Part shown: piece by piece, positions 44,218 through 53,940 of the stretch | Layout of the letters: each line of letters begins with the position of its first letter | Numbering within the stretch: the stretch's first letter is position 1 | Source of the DNA: JBEULC01 sp045504435 | Lineage (GTDB): Bacteria > Pseudomonadota > Alphaproteobacteria > WRAU01 > Hepatincolaceae | Reading direction: 5' to 3' | Assembly (NCBI GenBank): GCA_045504435.1 | Contig: JBEULC010000001.1 | Span: forward strand, 1-64,000 | Length of the DNA stretch: 64,000 nucleotides | Notes under the pieces: model-generated | The model's database searches: none | What the model was told of the DNA's origin: nothing | The model's input: only the letters and a program-made list of their open reading frames with translations | Position numbers and translations under genes: made by a program

Positions 44218-45738
44218 ATGGCAAGCCCAAATAATTCAGACTTGTATAATTTACAAAATATTTTAGATCATTTGCCCCTGGGAGTTGTCTCTTTTAACCT
44301 TGATGGTGAACTTTTATCTTATAATAATTATTTGAAAAATCTTTGGAAGGTTGAAGAGGATTTTTTACAAGGTAATCCCTTGCTCATAGAGTTTTTTGAG
44401 GTGTTAAGGGAAAGAAAAGTTTACCCCGAAAAAGATAATTTTAGAGCCTATTGTAATAATTTATTACAAATTTTACGATCACCTTTAAATTATAACCAAA
44501 AGCAGCATTTATTACTACCAAATGGTAAATCTTTACAAGAAACTTTAATTAAAGATAGTCGTAGCTTAACGTTTATTTGGGAAGATACTACAGATTCTTG
44601 GGATATTACGTATAGCCTTAATAATTATAAAAATACTTACCAAAGGATTATTGATAAAAACCCCTACCCTGTTGTCCTAGTAGGCAGCAATGGAATTATT
44701 GAAAATTATAATGGAAAGTTTTTAGAATTTTATAATATTAGTTCTGATTTAATCCATGAGAAATATCACATTAGGGATTTATTAAATTTTATTTTTAAAG
44801 AAGATCATGATGAAACAAAAGCTATATTAATTGGCAATATTTTAAGTGGTAGATCTTTTTTTTATAAATATCAAATCCAAGCTCCATCTCAAATAGATTT
44901 AGTAAAACAATCTTTTAATAAAATCCTTAATACTCTGCCAGCAAAATCAAAAGATCTAATAGCAACTAATAAAAATGAAAAAGCTACAAAACCTCATATT
45001 GAAGAATTAATTGAGGTTCACGGTATAGCTTTGCCTAATAGTAGTATGTTTATTATTTTTAGTAATGCTTTGCCACAAATTTTGCATAAACCTACTTATT
45101 TGTTAGAACAAAGCATTGATCAATTACACAATAATTTTATTGTAGATTTAAATCACTCTATTGGCGCTCCATTAAATACTATTATGGGATTTGCTGATCT
45201 TTTAGCTAATGAATATATTGGTAATCTTAACGTAAGGCAAAAAGATTATGTAAATAAAATTATAGAACAGGCCAACTTTATTAACACTGAGCTTAATTAT
45301 AAAATTATGCTCAGTGATTTTCAATCAAGCACCGCTCCTGAAATACAAGAAATTGATCTTGATACCATAATTGCCAATATTTTGCATCAAACTAAACCAA
45401 GGATTAAATTAAAAAATATTAGCTTAAAATTAGATTTTAAAAATAGCCTTAAGCCTATAAGCAGCAATGAAGAGCTACTAAGTAAGGCTTTGAGTTTAAT
45501 TTTTCTTTATTTAATTGAGCAAAATAATCTCAATGCAGAGATGATTTTTGAGATTAGCCAAGAAGATAAAACTACTTTAACCTTTAAAGATACCTCCAAG
45601 CTACCAATTTTTAGTCAGTACGATCTTAAAAATCGTTACGATATTAATCTTGCCTTAAAGATTTTAGCTTCCCTAAAAGTTAAAATAGATTATTTTTATA
45701 AAAACCGTTCTCATCGTATATTTACTATTTTTTTATAA
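44218..45738 (+). CDS. DivL-like PAS/histidine kinase with degenerate ATPase domain
   Basis: A 506-residue sensor with two PAS-like regions (about 10-130 and 135-220) followed by a HisKA dimerisation helix. The segment GFADLLANEYIGNLNVRQ (324-341) matches the alphaproteobacterial DivL pattern. The phosphoacceptor position reads LNHSIGAPL with H313, where Caulobacter DivL has Tyr. The ATPase half is degenerate: the N-box Asn is missing (SKALSLI) and the glycine box is absent (TFKDTSKL). So it is probably a pseudokinase acting as an allosteric controller, as DivL does with CckA. In other alphaproteobacteria divL lies by tsaE-addB-addA; here it is 8 kb from tsaE. Confidence 0.7.
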   Translation: MASPNNSDLYNLQNILDHLPLGVVSFNLDGELLSYNNYLKNLWKVEEDFLQGNPLLIEFFEVLRERKVYPEKDNFRAYCNNLLQILRSPLNYNQKQHLLLPNGKSLQETLIKDSRSLTFIWEDTTDSWDITYSLNNYKNTYQRIIDKNPYPVVLVGSNGIIENYNGKFLEFYNISSDLIHEKYHIRDLLNFIFKEDHDETKAILIGNILSGRSFFYKYQIQAPSQIDLVKQSFNKILNTLPAKSKDLIATNKNEKATKPHIEELIEVHGIALPNSSMFIIFSNALPQILHKPTYLLEQSIDQLHNNFIVDLNHSIGAPLNTIMGFADLLANEYIGNLNVRQKDYVNKIIEQANFINTELNYKIMLSDFQSSTAPEIQEIDLDTIIANILHQTKPRIKLKNISLKLDFKNSLKPISSNEELLSKALSLIFLYLIEQNNLNAEMIFEISQEDKTTLTFKDTSKLPIFSQYDLKNRYDINLALKILASLKVKIDYFYKNRSHRIFTIFL

Positions 45739-45834
45739 GCTTTATAATTACAAGGGTGCAATATAAATTATCTTTTCAAGCGAGGAGCTTACGTTATCTC
45801 TTAGTTTTTACTTAATAAAATCCTCTTAAAGTTC

Positions 45835-46800
45835 TTACCTAAGCTCCTTAAGAATTTCCACTTGATCAGGGGATATAACCTCTACAAAAGGGGCGCCCTC
45901 GGGCTTATAGATATTAATATAACCTCTTATCCTTACCTGTGTGTTTTCCAAAGAATCAAGAAAAGATTGGGATTGGGCAGTGCTTAGATTAGAATTATCA
46001 TAATTTCCTATTTTAGCTTTAATAAATTTAGCTAAGCTATTCTGAGGTATTCTTACAGAAAAACCTTTATATCCTGTAGATTCAAATTGTAACCAAACCG
46101 AATCTTTAGTTTTAACTACTTTAAGAATTTTGCCTTCAAGGGTTTTGTAGCGTCTGGTAAAATCCTTAGCTTCACTAGGTTTAAGCATTTTGTAAAAATT
46201 ATTCTGCCAAAAAAGTAAATTTGCTGAAATAGCTTGATCCTCCACAGCAATTAATTCCTGCATTTTAGGCGTATTGGCCAGGATATAGACAAAAGCTAAT
46301 CCCTTTTCTAATAAATAACTATTAGCCCAAACTCCATCTTTACTATAAACATGAGCTAAAATACGTTTGTATTTATCATATTTATAACCTTCTACATAAG
46401 AAAGGGAGATTATATCACCTTCTTGTATAATTTCTTGTAAAGCCTGTTTAGATTCCAAAGCAAAATCCCATACCGGAGTAGCATATAACTCAGGAGCCTG
46501 AATACCCATTAATCTAATCTTAAGATCTAATCCTTTTTCGTCTTTTACCCTAATAGTATCGCCATCAATAACATCTAAAACTTCTAAATTGCCCATAGTA
46601 ATTAAATTATACTCAGGAGCATATTCAGGTAATTTAACCTTAGATCCTGCTGTTTTTGTAAGTAAAGTATTAGATGCTTTAGGCAACTGGGCTTTTATAT
46701 CTTGGATATTCCACAAAAATATCAACAGTAATACCAAAAAAGCTTTGCTAAATGAGTTTAATAACAATAAATTGATTTTATAGATTAGATTTATAAACAT
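45835..46800 (-). CDS. Exported SNase-like (thermonuclease) protein
   Basis: A 321-residue protein with a hydrophobic segment at 17-30 preceding a cleavage-like site. It holds a staphylococcal nuclease-fold domain at about 70-190, with VIDGDTIRV (catalytic Asp region), IRLMGIQAPE and YKYDKYKRILAHVYSKDG (catalytic Arg region). GIQAPE carries Gln where Staphylococcus nuclease has Asp, but this is usual in alphaproteobacterial members of the family. A further C-terminal OB-like domain (220-321) has no clear role. It is convergent with the DivL-like gene and may degrade DNA or RNA in the periplasm. Confidence 0.8.
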   Translation of the reverse strand: MFINLIYKINLLLLNSFSKAFLVLLLIFLWNIQDIKAQLPKASNTLLTKTAGSKVKLPEYAPEYNLITMGNLEVLDVIDGDTIRVKDEKGLDLKIRLMGIQAPELYATPVWDFALESKQALQEIIQEGDIISLSYVEGYKYDKYKRILAHVYSKDGVWANSYLLEKGLAFVYILANTPKMQELIAVEDQAISANLLFWQNNFYKMLKPSEAKDFTRRYKTLEGKILKVVKTKDSVWLQFESTGYKGFSVRIPQNSLAKFIKAKIGNYDNSNLSTAQSQSFLDSLENTQVRIRGYINIYKPEGAPFVEVISPDQVEILKELR

Positions 46801-47087
46801 TCTATAATCCCCCTGATAACTAAATATAGGTAGTGTTATTAAAGATTATTGAGGAATTTAAAATATACTCAACATTTTATTATAAATTAATTTAGCCAGC
46901 TAAGCAAGTTACAACCCTGATGTTCAGCTGAAAAGGGGATTTTATATGATAGCGTTATAAAAACAATGTGGTAACTTACTTTGATAAAATACTTGTTAAT
47001 TGCTTTTTAAAAATATAGGATGTTTATTTAAACTAGATTAGTTTAAATAAGGTTTAAATAAATTATTATAGAAAAAAATTATCCTAG

Positions 47088-47164
47088 GCGCACGTAGCTC
47101 AGCCGGATAGAGCACCGGATTCCTAATCCGGGGGCCGGAGGTTCAATTCCTCCCGTGCGCACCA
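47088..47164 (+). tRNA. tRNA-Arg (anticodon CCT)
   Basis: Standard cloverleaf of 77 nt: acceptor stem GCGCACG/CGTGCGC, anticodon stem CCGGA/TCCGG with loop TTCCTAA and anticodon CCT, T loop TTCAATT, encoded CCA. Confidence 0.95.
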
Positions 47165-47254
47165 AAGATTTGTTTTAAATTAATAATGTGCCTTCACCTA
47201 TTAACCCCTATAGTTTATAAAAACCTCTATAGTTTTATACAAAATTTCACTCTC

Positions 47255-48157
47255 ATGCTCTCTTATCAACATATTTATCATGCAGGCAATTTAGCTGATG
47301 TGCATAAACACCTAATCCAAAGCCTAGTATTAGCAAAAATTAATGAAAAAACTAGCCCCATTACTTATATGGAAACTCATGCGGGGCGTGGTTTTTATGA
47401 TTTAAATTCCGCTTTTAGTAATAAAACTTTAGAAGCTCAAGCAGGTATTATACAGTTACTTAAAGGGGAGCTTTTAAAAAAAACTGAGATTGCGCCCTTC
47501 CTTAAAATAATAAACCTGGTACATGATAATTTTGGTCCTGATATTTATCCTGGGTCCCCCTTGATTGCCGCCTCTTTACTTAATGTAAATTCCTTTAATT
47601 ACTTATCATATAAATTTAAGCGCAATCAAGCAGGTATTTTAGATAATGCCTCTTTTTTTAATGAACCCCCCTTAAATCCGGTTAAGCCTTTATTTATCCA
47701 AGATTATAATTCTAATCAAATCTATCTAATGGAACTACACCCCCAAGAATATTTAACCCTTAAAGATAATATGAAATCCTATAATATTCATATTCATAAA
47801 AGGGATGGCTATGAGGGGGTTTTAGCCATCAGCCCTCCTTTAAATCGTAGAGGCTTAGTTTTAATTGATCCCAGCTATGAGGTTAAAGAAGAGTATTTTA
47901 AAATGAGTGACTTTTTAAAAAAGCTGTACCTGAAATGGCCTCAAACTGTAATTATTATTTGGTATCCTATTTTAATAGGGGGGCTGCATACTGCTATGCT
48001 AGAAAAAATTATTAAGCTTAATTTACCAAAAGTTTATAAAAATGAAGTCCGTTTTAAAAATAATTCTCAAGGTATTTTAGGCAGCGGAGTTTTACTTATC
48101 AATACTCCTTATGGTCTTACAGAAACTTTAGAGACCACTAAAGAAGTTTTTCAATAA
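47255..48157 (+). CDS. rlmJ: 23S rRNA (adenine2030-N6)-methyltransferase RlmJ
   Basis: Methylates A2030 of 23S rRNA. It begins with the family start MLSYQHIYHAGNLADVHKH and contains ETHAGRGFYDL, YPGSPLIAASLL and LVLIDPSYEVKEEY (the DPPY-like motif), all typical. An upstream in-frame ATG at 47186 would add 23 residues not found in homologues, so 47255 is the likely start. It follows tRNA-Arg and precedes pgk. Confidence 0.9.
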   Translation: MLSYQHIYHAGNLADVHKHLIQSLVLAKINEKTSPITYMETHAGRGFYDLNSAFSNKTLEAQAGIIQLLKGELLKKTEIAPFLKIINLVHDNFGPDIYPGSPLIAASLLNVNSFNYLSYKFKRNQAGILDNASFFNEPPLNPVKPLFIQDYNSNQIYLMELHPQEYLTLKDNMKSYNIHIHKRDGYEGVLAISPPLNRRGLVLIDPSYEVKEEYFKMSDFLKKLYLKWPQTVIIIWYPILIGGLHTAMLEKIIKLNLPKVYKNEVRFKNNSQGILGSGVLLINTPYGLTETLETTKEVFQ

Positions 48158-48287
48158 AGGCTATTAGTAAATACAAGTTAGAATGCAATATTAGTATAAA
48201 TTATTACCATTTAAGCATTTAATATTGTATGATTGAAAAAATATTAAATATATTATTAAGAAAATTTAACCGCAGGAGAAGCAATAG

Positions 48288-49520
48288 ATGGCTAATAAAT
48301 TTGTCACTTTAGAGGATTTAGAAGTTAAAGGTAAAAAGGTATTAATTAGGGTAGATGTAAATGTACCAATGAAAGATGGTAAAATTACTAACGATGATCG
48401 TATTGTTAAATCAGCACCCACAATTAAAGAATTATCTGATAAAAAAGCTAAAGTAATCGTAATTTCTCATTTAGGAAGGCCTGCAGGTAAGGGATATGAA
48501 GAAGAGTTTTCATTAAAACCTGTGGCTTTAGCCCTAGAAAAAGCTGTAGGCAAAAAGGTAGCTTTTGCTAAAGATTGTATAGGAGAAGAAACTAAAAAGC
48601 TTATAGATAAAATGGAAGATGGGGAAATTTTAATGCTTGAAAATGTAAGATTTTACGCAGAAGAAAGCAAAAATGATCCTAAATTTACCGCAAAGCTTGC
48701 AGAATTAGGAGATTTATATATATCTGATGCTTTTTCCGCTGCCCATAGAGCTCATAGCTCTACTGAAGGCTTAGCTCACCTCCTTCCTCATGCCGCTGGT
48801 AGGTTAATGGAAGCCGAGCTCAAGGCTTTAGAACAAGCCTTAGGTAATCCAAAAAAACCTGTCCTTGCCATTATTGGCGGTGCTAAAATTTCTACTAAGT
48901 TAGATGTATTGCATAATTTAGTAAAAAAAGTTGATTACATTATTGTTGGTGGAGGCATGGCTAATACTTTTTTATATGCCAAAGGCAATGATATTGGAAA
49001 ATCTTTATGTGAAAAAAATATGAAAGATGAATGTTTAAAAATTATTGAAGAAGCTAAACGCCATAATTGTACTTTAGTTTTACCAGTAGATGCTAGGATA
49101 GCTTTAACTCTTGAAAAAAATGTTACTACCAAAAACATAATGCATGGTTCCTTACCAGAAGGCTATGAAATTTTTGATTCAGGTGATCAATCCATAGAAA
49201 GTTTTATTAATTTAATTAAAAATGTGAAAACCTTAATTTGGAATGGTCCCTTAGGTGTATTTGAAGTTACCCCTTTTGATACTGCAACTTTTAGTCTAGC
49301 TAAAGCTGCGGCAGCTTTAACCAAAGAAGGTAAATTAGTAACTATCGCAGGTGGAGGAGATACAGTCTCTGCCTTACAAATAGCTGGTGTTTATAATGAT
49401 TTTACCTACGTTTCCACAGCAGGCGGGGCCTTTTTAGAGTGGATGGAAGGTAAACAATTACCTGGTGTTATTTGCTTAGAAAAAGATGACAATAAGAAGG
49501 ACAAACAAGGCACAAAATAA
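48288..49520 (+). CDS. pgk: Phosphoglycerate kinase
   Basis: Transfers phosphate between 1,3-bisphosphoglycerate and ADP. The N-terminal RVDVNVPMKDG motif, SHLGRPAG near residue 63, and the C-terminal GGGDTVSAL ATP-site loop near residue 360 are intact; 410 residues is normal. An AGGAGA site lies before the ATG. It retains a lower-glycolysis step that would be needed to use dihydroxyacetone phosphate made by GlpD. Confidence 0.97.
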   Translation: MANKFVTLEDLEVKGKKVLIRVDVNVPMKDGKITNDDRIVKSAPTIKELSDKKAKVIVISHLGRPAGKGYEEEFSLKPVALALEKAVGKKVAFAKDCIGEETKKLIDKMEDGEILMLENVRFYAEESKNDPKFTAKLAELGDLYISDAFSAAHRAHSSTEGLAHLLPHAAGRLMEAELKALEQALGNPKKPVLAIIGGAKISTKLDVLHNLVKKVDYIIVGGGMANTFLYAKGNDIGKSLCEKNMKDECLKIIEEAKRHNCTLVLPVDARIALTLEKNVTTKNIMHGSLPEGYEIFDSGDQSIESFINLIKNVKTLIWNGPLGVFEVTPFDTATFSLAKAAAALTKEGKLVTIAGGGDTVSALQIAGVYNDFTYVSTAGGAFLEWMEGKQLPGVICLEKDDNKKDKQGTK

Positions 49521-49568
49521 AAACAATCTTCTAATTTTTGTAAGTTTTTATCTTAGATAAAAAAGATT

Positions 49569-49618
49569 AATAAAGTAGATATATAGCTCCACTAATTTTA
49601 TATCTACTTTATTGTTTT
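49569..49618 (+). terminator. Intrinsic terminator of pgk
   Basis: A 15-bp perfect A/T-rich stem (49569-49583 with 49599-49613) with a 15-nt loop, followed by GTTTTGG. Located 48 bp past the pgk stop. Confidence 0.7.
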
Positions 49619-49685
49619 GGGCCAAATTTGTTAGATAGTTTTTAGAATAAGAAAAACTTAACTTAATATAATTAGGAATTAAATA

Positions 49686-50651
49686 ATGAAAATTTATAAT
49701 GTTGCTTTTTCTATAACTGCTGATTATTTACTCTTTTGTATGGTAACCTTAAATTCCCTTTTAAAAAACAACCCTGCTCACTTTTTTAATATATATATCG
49801 TACACAATAATTGCTTAGAAAATTCCGAAATTGATTCTTTAGTAAATCAATTTCCTCTTAATAGCCTCAATAATTTTAAAATTCACTTAATAGACATATC
49901 ATTAAATAAGGAGATATCATCTTCTATAGAATCTCTACACATGCCTTATATGTGGACTAAAGAAGTATATTTTAGTATGTATTATCCTATCTTATTTCCT
50001 AATTTAGATAAAATCCTTTCTTTAGATACTGATGTTTTAGTTAGAGGAGATATCAGGGACCTAATTGATAGTAATATGGAGAATCTTCTATATGTGGGGC
50101 ATAATATTCATCCTCAGAGCTCCCTACCACGTCTGCAGGCGGGAATTTTCTTAATGAACTTAGAGTTAGCAAGAAAGCTAAATATTACTAAAAATCTATA
50201 TCAATATGTGATAAAAGATCCGCACTATTTAGAAGAAGATGCAATGAACCAACATCTGGATAAAATTAAATTTACTCCCCAAGAATATATTGCCTGCGTT
50301 TATGCTGCTAAATTCGGAGAATTTAAGCAAAATACTAGGGATTTAAAGAAAGCTAGGTTTATTCATTATCTTGTCCCTAAGCCCTGGATGTTAGAACGTA
50401 CAGGTTTTTATACTATTTCGCTCAGAATGAACGAGTATTATAGTTACCTAGAAGATTTTATTAAGCCTTCTAAAAAACTACAGTTTAAATTGTTAAAACT
50501 ATATGCCTTAACTATAGGACCTTTTGCTATTTCTTATATAAGGAGAGTTAATTATCTTTATAGCAAGCTTTTGAACAAACAGCCTACTCCTAAAACAAGA
50601 AGGTTTCTTAGAAGGAAAATCTTTGAATATTCTATAATTCCTCCTAAATAA
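49686..50651 (+). CDS. Glycosyltransferase family 8 protein
   Basis: GT-A fold sugar transferase of the LPS galactosyl/glucosyl type. The Mn2+-binding DTD lies in ILSLDTDVLVRGDI near residue 115, with LQAGIFLMNLELA near residue 152 (QAGIFLMN motif) and HYLVPKPW near residue 233 completing the donor site. Its 321 residues are typical. Alone here, between pgk and rmuC, so the acceptor is unknown. Confidence 0.83.
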   Translation: MKIYNVAFSITADYLLFCMVTLNSLLKNNPAHFFNIYIVHNNCLENSEIDSLVNQFPLNSLNNFKIHLIDISLNKEISSSIESLHMPYMWTKEVYFSMYYPILFPNLDKILSLDTDVLVRGDIRDLIDSNMENLLYVGHNIHPQSSLPRLQAGIFLMNLELARKLNITKNLYQYVIKDPHYLEEDAMNQHLDKIKFTPQEYIACVYAAKFGEFKQNTRDLKKARFIHYLVPKPWMLERTGFYTISLRMNEYYSYLEDFIKPSKKLQFKLLKLYALTIGPFAISYIRRVNYLYSKLLNKQPTPKTRRFLRRKIFEYSIIPPK

Positions 50652-50664
50652 CCCTTATTAATAA

Positions 50665-50696
50665 TATGTTTAATATTACTTTATATTAAACATATA
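50665..50696 (+). terminator. Stem-loop after the GT8 gene
   Basis: ATATGTTTAATAT (50665-50677) pairs with ATATTAAACATAT (50684-50696), loop TACTTT. No T tract follows, so the terminator role is likely but not certain. Confidence 0.5.
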
Positions 50697-50783
50697 CTAG
50701 GTTAGTTATTATAGATTAATTTTACTAAAATACCTTTTCTTCATCTATAATTAAATTAATTTAAATTATGTAGGGAAAATATT

Positions 50784-52151
50784 TTGATTTTACCACTTTT
50801 AATTATAATGGGTAGTTTAGTAATTTTTTTATCTATTTTAACTATTGTCTTTTTTATTAAACAATTATCTTATAAAAATACCTATCAAAGCGATTATAAA
50901 ATCCTTGAAGCTAAATTTTTAGATGAAAAGCAAAAAAATTTTGATGTAATTAAAAGATTAGAAGATTTTCGCCAAGAAAATAAAGACTTAGAAGATGAAA
51001 ACAAAGAACTAGCCATTGAATATACTAAATTACGCGAACGTACCAATGCTTTGTTAGAAGAACAAGGTAAATTAGGACAAATGCATACGCGCTTTAAAGA
51101 AGAATTTGAAAATATTAGCCGTAAAATTTTAGAAGAAAATACGGAAAAACTTACTTTAAAATCAGAAAAAAGCTTATCTAATATTTTAACTCCCTTTAAG
51201 GAAAATATTGTTAATTTACATAATCGAGTTAATGAGGTTTATCATTTAGAAAATACTGAACGCCATACCCTAAAAAGCGAAATTAAAAATATTGTGGAAG
51301 CTAATCATAGATTAAACCTACAAGCCGAAAATTTAACTAAAGCTTTAAAAGGTGATAATAAGGTACAAGGCAATTGGGGTGAGTTCCAATTACTTAAAAT
51401 ATTGGAGATGATCGGCTTAAAAGAACATCAAGATTATACGGTACAAGCCAAAGGATTAGGGCTTAAAAATGAAGAAGGTAGAACCTTACAACCTGATGTT
51501 ATGATTAACTTAACAGATGATAAACATATTGTAATTGATGCTAAAGTATCTTTAGTGGCTTATGAAAGGTATTCCCAAGAAGAAAATATAGATGAAAAAC
51601 AAAAATACCTAAAGCAATTTTTAGATTCTATTAAAGAACAAGTGAAAAATCTAAGTTCAAAAGGTTACCAAAATCATGAAAAACTAAGCTCATTAGATTT
51701 TGTAATTATGTTTATCCCTATTGAAAGTGCCTATATTTTAAGCATAGAAAAAGATCAAAACTTACATACATTTGCCTGGGAAAATAAAGTAATTTTAGTT
51801 AGTGCTTCGGCCTTATATGCTATTTTATCTACAGTTGCCAATATGAGAAGATTAGAAAAATATAGTAAAAATATTGATTTAATTGCCAAAGAAAGTGGTA
51901 AAATGTATGATCAATTTATCAATTTTATAGAGGATTTACAAAGTGTTAATAAGTCCTTAAATAATTCCCAAAATAATTTAGATAATGCTTTAAAAAAGCT
52001 ATCTACAGGGAATGGAAATTTACTAAGAAGAGCCCAAAAAATTAAAGACCTTGGTGCTACTACTACAAAAAAAATGCCTCTTTTGTTAAATGAGTCCGAT
52101 TTATTAACTATTAGCACCAATGAGATTGATGATGGTTTAGCAAATAATTAA
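50784..52151 (+). CDS. rmuC: DNA recombination protein RmuC
   Basis: Inner-membrane-associated protein linked to recombination and to limiting inverted duplications. A hydrophobic N-terminal anchor (about 1-25) precedes a coiled coil (30-120), then the RmuC domain. This has the motif QGNWGEFQLLKILE near residue 196 and VIDAKVSLVAYERY near 251, a PD-(D/E)xK-like nuclease fold. Its 455 residues are normal. It starts with TTG (50784), 7 nt after an AGGGAA site. Confidence 0.88.
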   Translation: MILPLLIIMGSLVIFLSILTIVFFIKQLSYKNTYQSDYKILEAKFLDEKQKNFDVIKRLEDFRQENKDLEDENKELAIEYTKLRERTNALLEEQGKLGQMHTRFKEEFENISRKILEENTEKLTLKSEKSLSNILTPFKENIVNLHNRVNEVYHLENTERHTLKSEIKNIVEANHRLNLQAENLTKALKGDNKVQGNWGEFQLLKILEMIGLKEHQDYTVQAKGLGLKNEEGRTLQPDVMINLTDDKHIVIDAKVSLVAYERYSQEENIDEKQKYLKQFLDSIKEQVKNLSSKGYQNHEKLSSLDFVIMFIPIESAYILSIEKDQNLHTFAWENKVILVSASALYAILSTVANMRRLEKYSKNIDLIAKESGKMYDQFINFIEDLQSVNKSLNNSQNNLDNALKKLSTGNGNLLRRAQKIKDLGATTTKKMPLLLNESDLLTISTNEIDDGLANN

Positions 52152-52202
52152 GGATTAAAAAATTCATTAAAACACCCTAATCTTAAATATCAAAAATAGA
52201 AT

Positions 52203-53207
52203 TTATTTAGCTGTAGAATGTACAAAATGGAAAACCTTATCTTTAAATACATATTTCCAAGTACAATGTACAGCAGAAGCAGCCTCCCCAAATCCTAGAG
52301 TAATTAATTTTAATTTATGATTATATTTAGCTACGTCCCCTACGGCAAAAATTCCAGGAATCTGAGTTTCAAAGCTTGATTCTTTAACCTCAATAGTACT
52401 ATGAAGTTGATCAATTTTAAATCCCCACTGGTCTAAAGCACCCAGACTCCTTGATAAACCAAAAAATGCTAATAAATGATCTGCAGGGAGATCTTTAACC
52501 TCATTTTCTAAGCTTTTTACTCTTACAGTATTTAAGATACCTTTTTGACCTGTAATTCCATCTAAATTGTAAGGAATTACTAATTCTAATTTATCAGTTT
52601 TTGCCAACTCATTTAAAGTAGCCATGGAAGAAGCTGCAGCTTTAAAATTATTACGTCTATGAATTATATAAATTTTTTTAGCAATATCAGCTAAGGTTAT
52701 AGCCCAATCTACTGCTGAATCCCCACCCCCTGCAATGACTACATTTTTACCAGAAAAATCTTGGGGGTTTTTAACCAAGTAATGTACTGATTTCCCCTCA
52801 TAGTCATTTATACCCTCAATAAGTGGACGATTAGGGCCAAAAGCTCCAGCACCTGCAGCAATAATAATAGCTTTACAATTAATAATGTCATTCTTTGAAG
52901 TTTTTACATCAAAGCTTTTATCTTCATTAGTATAAAGCTCAGTAACTTGCGAGCTTAATAGATAATTCTTGTTATATTGTCCAGATTGTTCAATCAAATT
53001 AGCAATTAGATCTTTAGCTAATATTTTTGGTAAGCCTGCTACATCATAAATATATTTACCAGGGTATAAAGCATTTAATTGCCCACCAATTTCATCTAAA
53101 GCATCAACTATAATGGTTTTCATTCCTAAAAACCCTGCTTGATAAGAGGCAAATAAACCTACTGGCCCTGCGCCTATAATTAATAAATCTGTAGCTTTTT
53201 TATTCAT
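52203..53207 (-). CDS. Ferredoxin/flavodoxin-NADP reductase (thioredoxin-reductase type)
   Basis: A 334-residue FAD/NADP protein. The N-terminal IIGAGPVGLFASYQAG motif (FAD), VVIAGGGDSAVDWAI near residue 180 (NADPH), and the C-terminal GIFAVGDVA near residue 287 are complete. It lacks the CxxC of thioredoxin reductase, which marks the ferredoxin-NADP reductase branch. It may supply reduced ferredoxin for Fe-S and isoprenoid enzymes. Opposite strand to rmuC and tsaE. Confidence 0.87.
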   Translation of the reverse strand: MNKKATDLLIIGAGPVGLFASYQAGFLGMKTIIVDALDEIGGQLNALYPGKYIYDVAGLPKILAKDLIANLIEQSGQYNKNYLLSSQVTELYTNEDKSFDVKTSKNDIINCKAIIIAAGAGAFGPNRPLIEGINDYEGKSVHYLVKNPQDFSGKNVVIAGGGDSAVDWAITLADIAKKIYIIHRRNNFKAAASSMATLNELAKTDKLELVIPYNLDGITGQKGILNTVRVKSLENEVKDLPADHLLAFFGLSRSLGALDQWGFKIDQLHSTIEVKESSFETQIPGIFAVGDVAKYNHKLKLITLGFGEAASAVHCTWKYVFKDKVFHFVHSTAK

Positions 53208-53386
53208 ACTTTTTCTTTAATTAAATTTAAAATTTTTATGCTTTAAAAATAACACTCTTTAATTAACTTTGTAAATAACTAATTATTAATTAGATAAAAT
53301 CATAGCAGTTTTTATTTGAGTATGTAGTAGCACGAAAATAGGGTAAAATTTAAAATAAATTGTAGTGTAATTATATATGGAGTATT

Positions 53387-53923
53387 ATGACCACACCCTT
53401 AGAAAACACTAATCTCTTGCAGGATAAAATAATCGATGAAAAAAAGAAGAAATCTCTACTATTTATATCTAACTCCCTTGAAGATACAGCTTATTTAGCC
53501 AATAAGTTTGCTAAGTTAATTAAACCTAGTGATGTTATTTGCTTAGAAGGAGAGCTAGGCGCAGGAAAAACTGCCTTTAGTAAAAAATTTATAGCTAACT
53601 TTACAAACGATATAGTAAAAAGCCCCACTTTCCCTATTATGTATACCTATCCTAGCTTTTTAGGAGATATTTATCATATTGATTTATATAGAATAAATTC
53701 TGCTGAAGAGCTCCAAGAACTAAATTTAGGGGAAATTATGCATAATCACGTTTGCTTGATTGAATGGCCAAATAAGCTTGCCCATTTCTACCCAAAACAC
53801 CCTATAAAAATCACCATTCAACTAGAAGACGAAAAAAGAAGATTTATTATAGAAATTAATGCAGATGATGACAGGTTTGTTGCTGATAATAAAATACTTA
53901 TAGCCAATAATAACAGTTTTTAA
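53387..53923 (+). CDS. tsaE: tRNA threonylcarbamoyladenosine biosynthesis ATPase TsaE
   Basis: Partner of TsaB/TsaD in forming t6A37 of tRNA. It has the Walker A GELGAGKTAFSKKF near residue 57 and LYHIDLYRI-like sequence (IYHIDLYRI) with GE and EWPNK motifs typical of TsaE. At 178 residues it is a little longer than usual. A GGAG site is 5 nt before the ATG. Directly upstream of addB by 17 bp; the tsaE-addB-addA order is common in alphaproteobacteria. Confidence 0.92.
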   Translation: MTTPLENTNLLQDKIIDEKKKKSLLFISNSLEDTAYLANKFAKLIKPSDVICLEGELGAGKTAFSKKFIANFTNDIVKSPTFPIMYTYPSFLGDIYHIDLYRINSAEELQELNLGEIMHNHVCLIEWPNKLAHFYPKHPIKITIQLEDEKRRFIIEINADDDRFVADNKILIANNNSF

Positions 53924-53940
53924 TCCCACTATATAAAATA

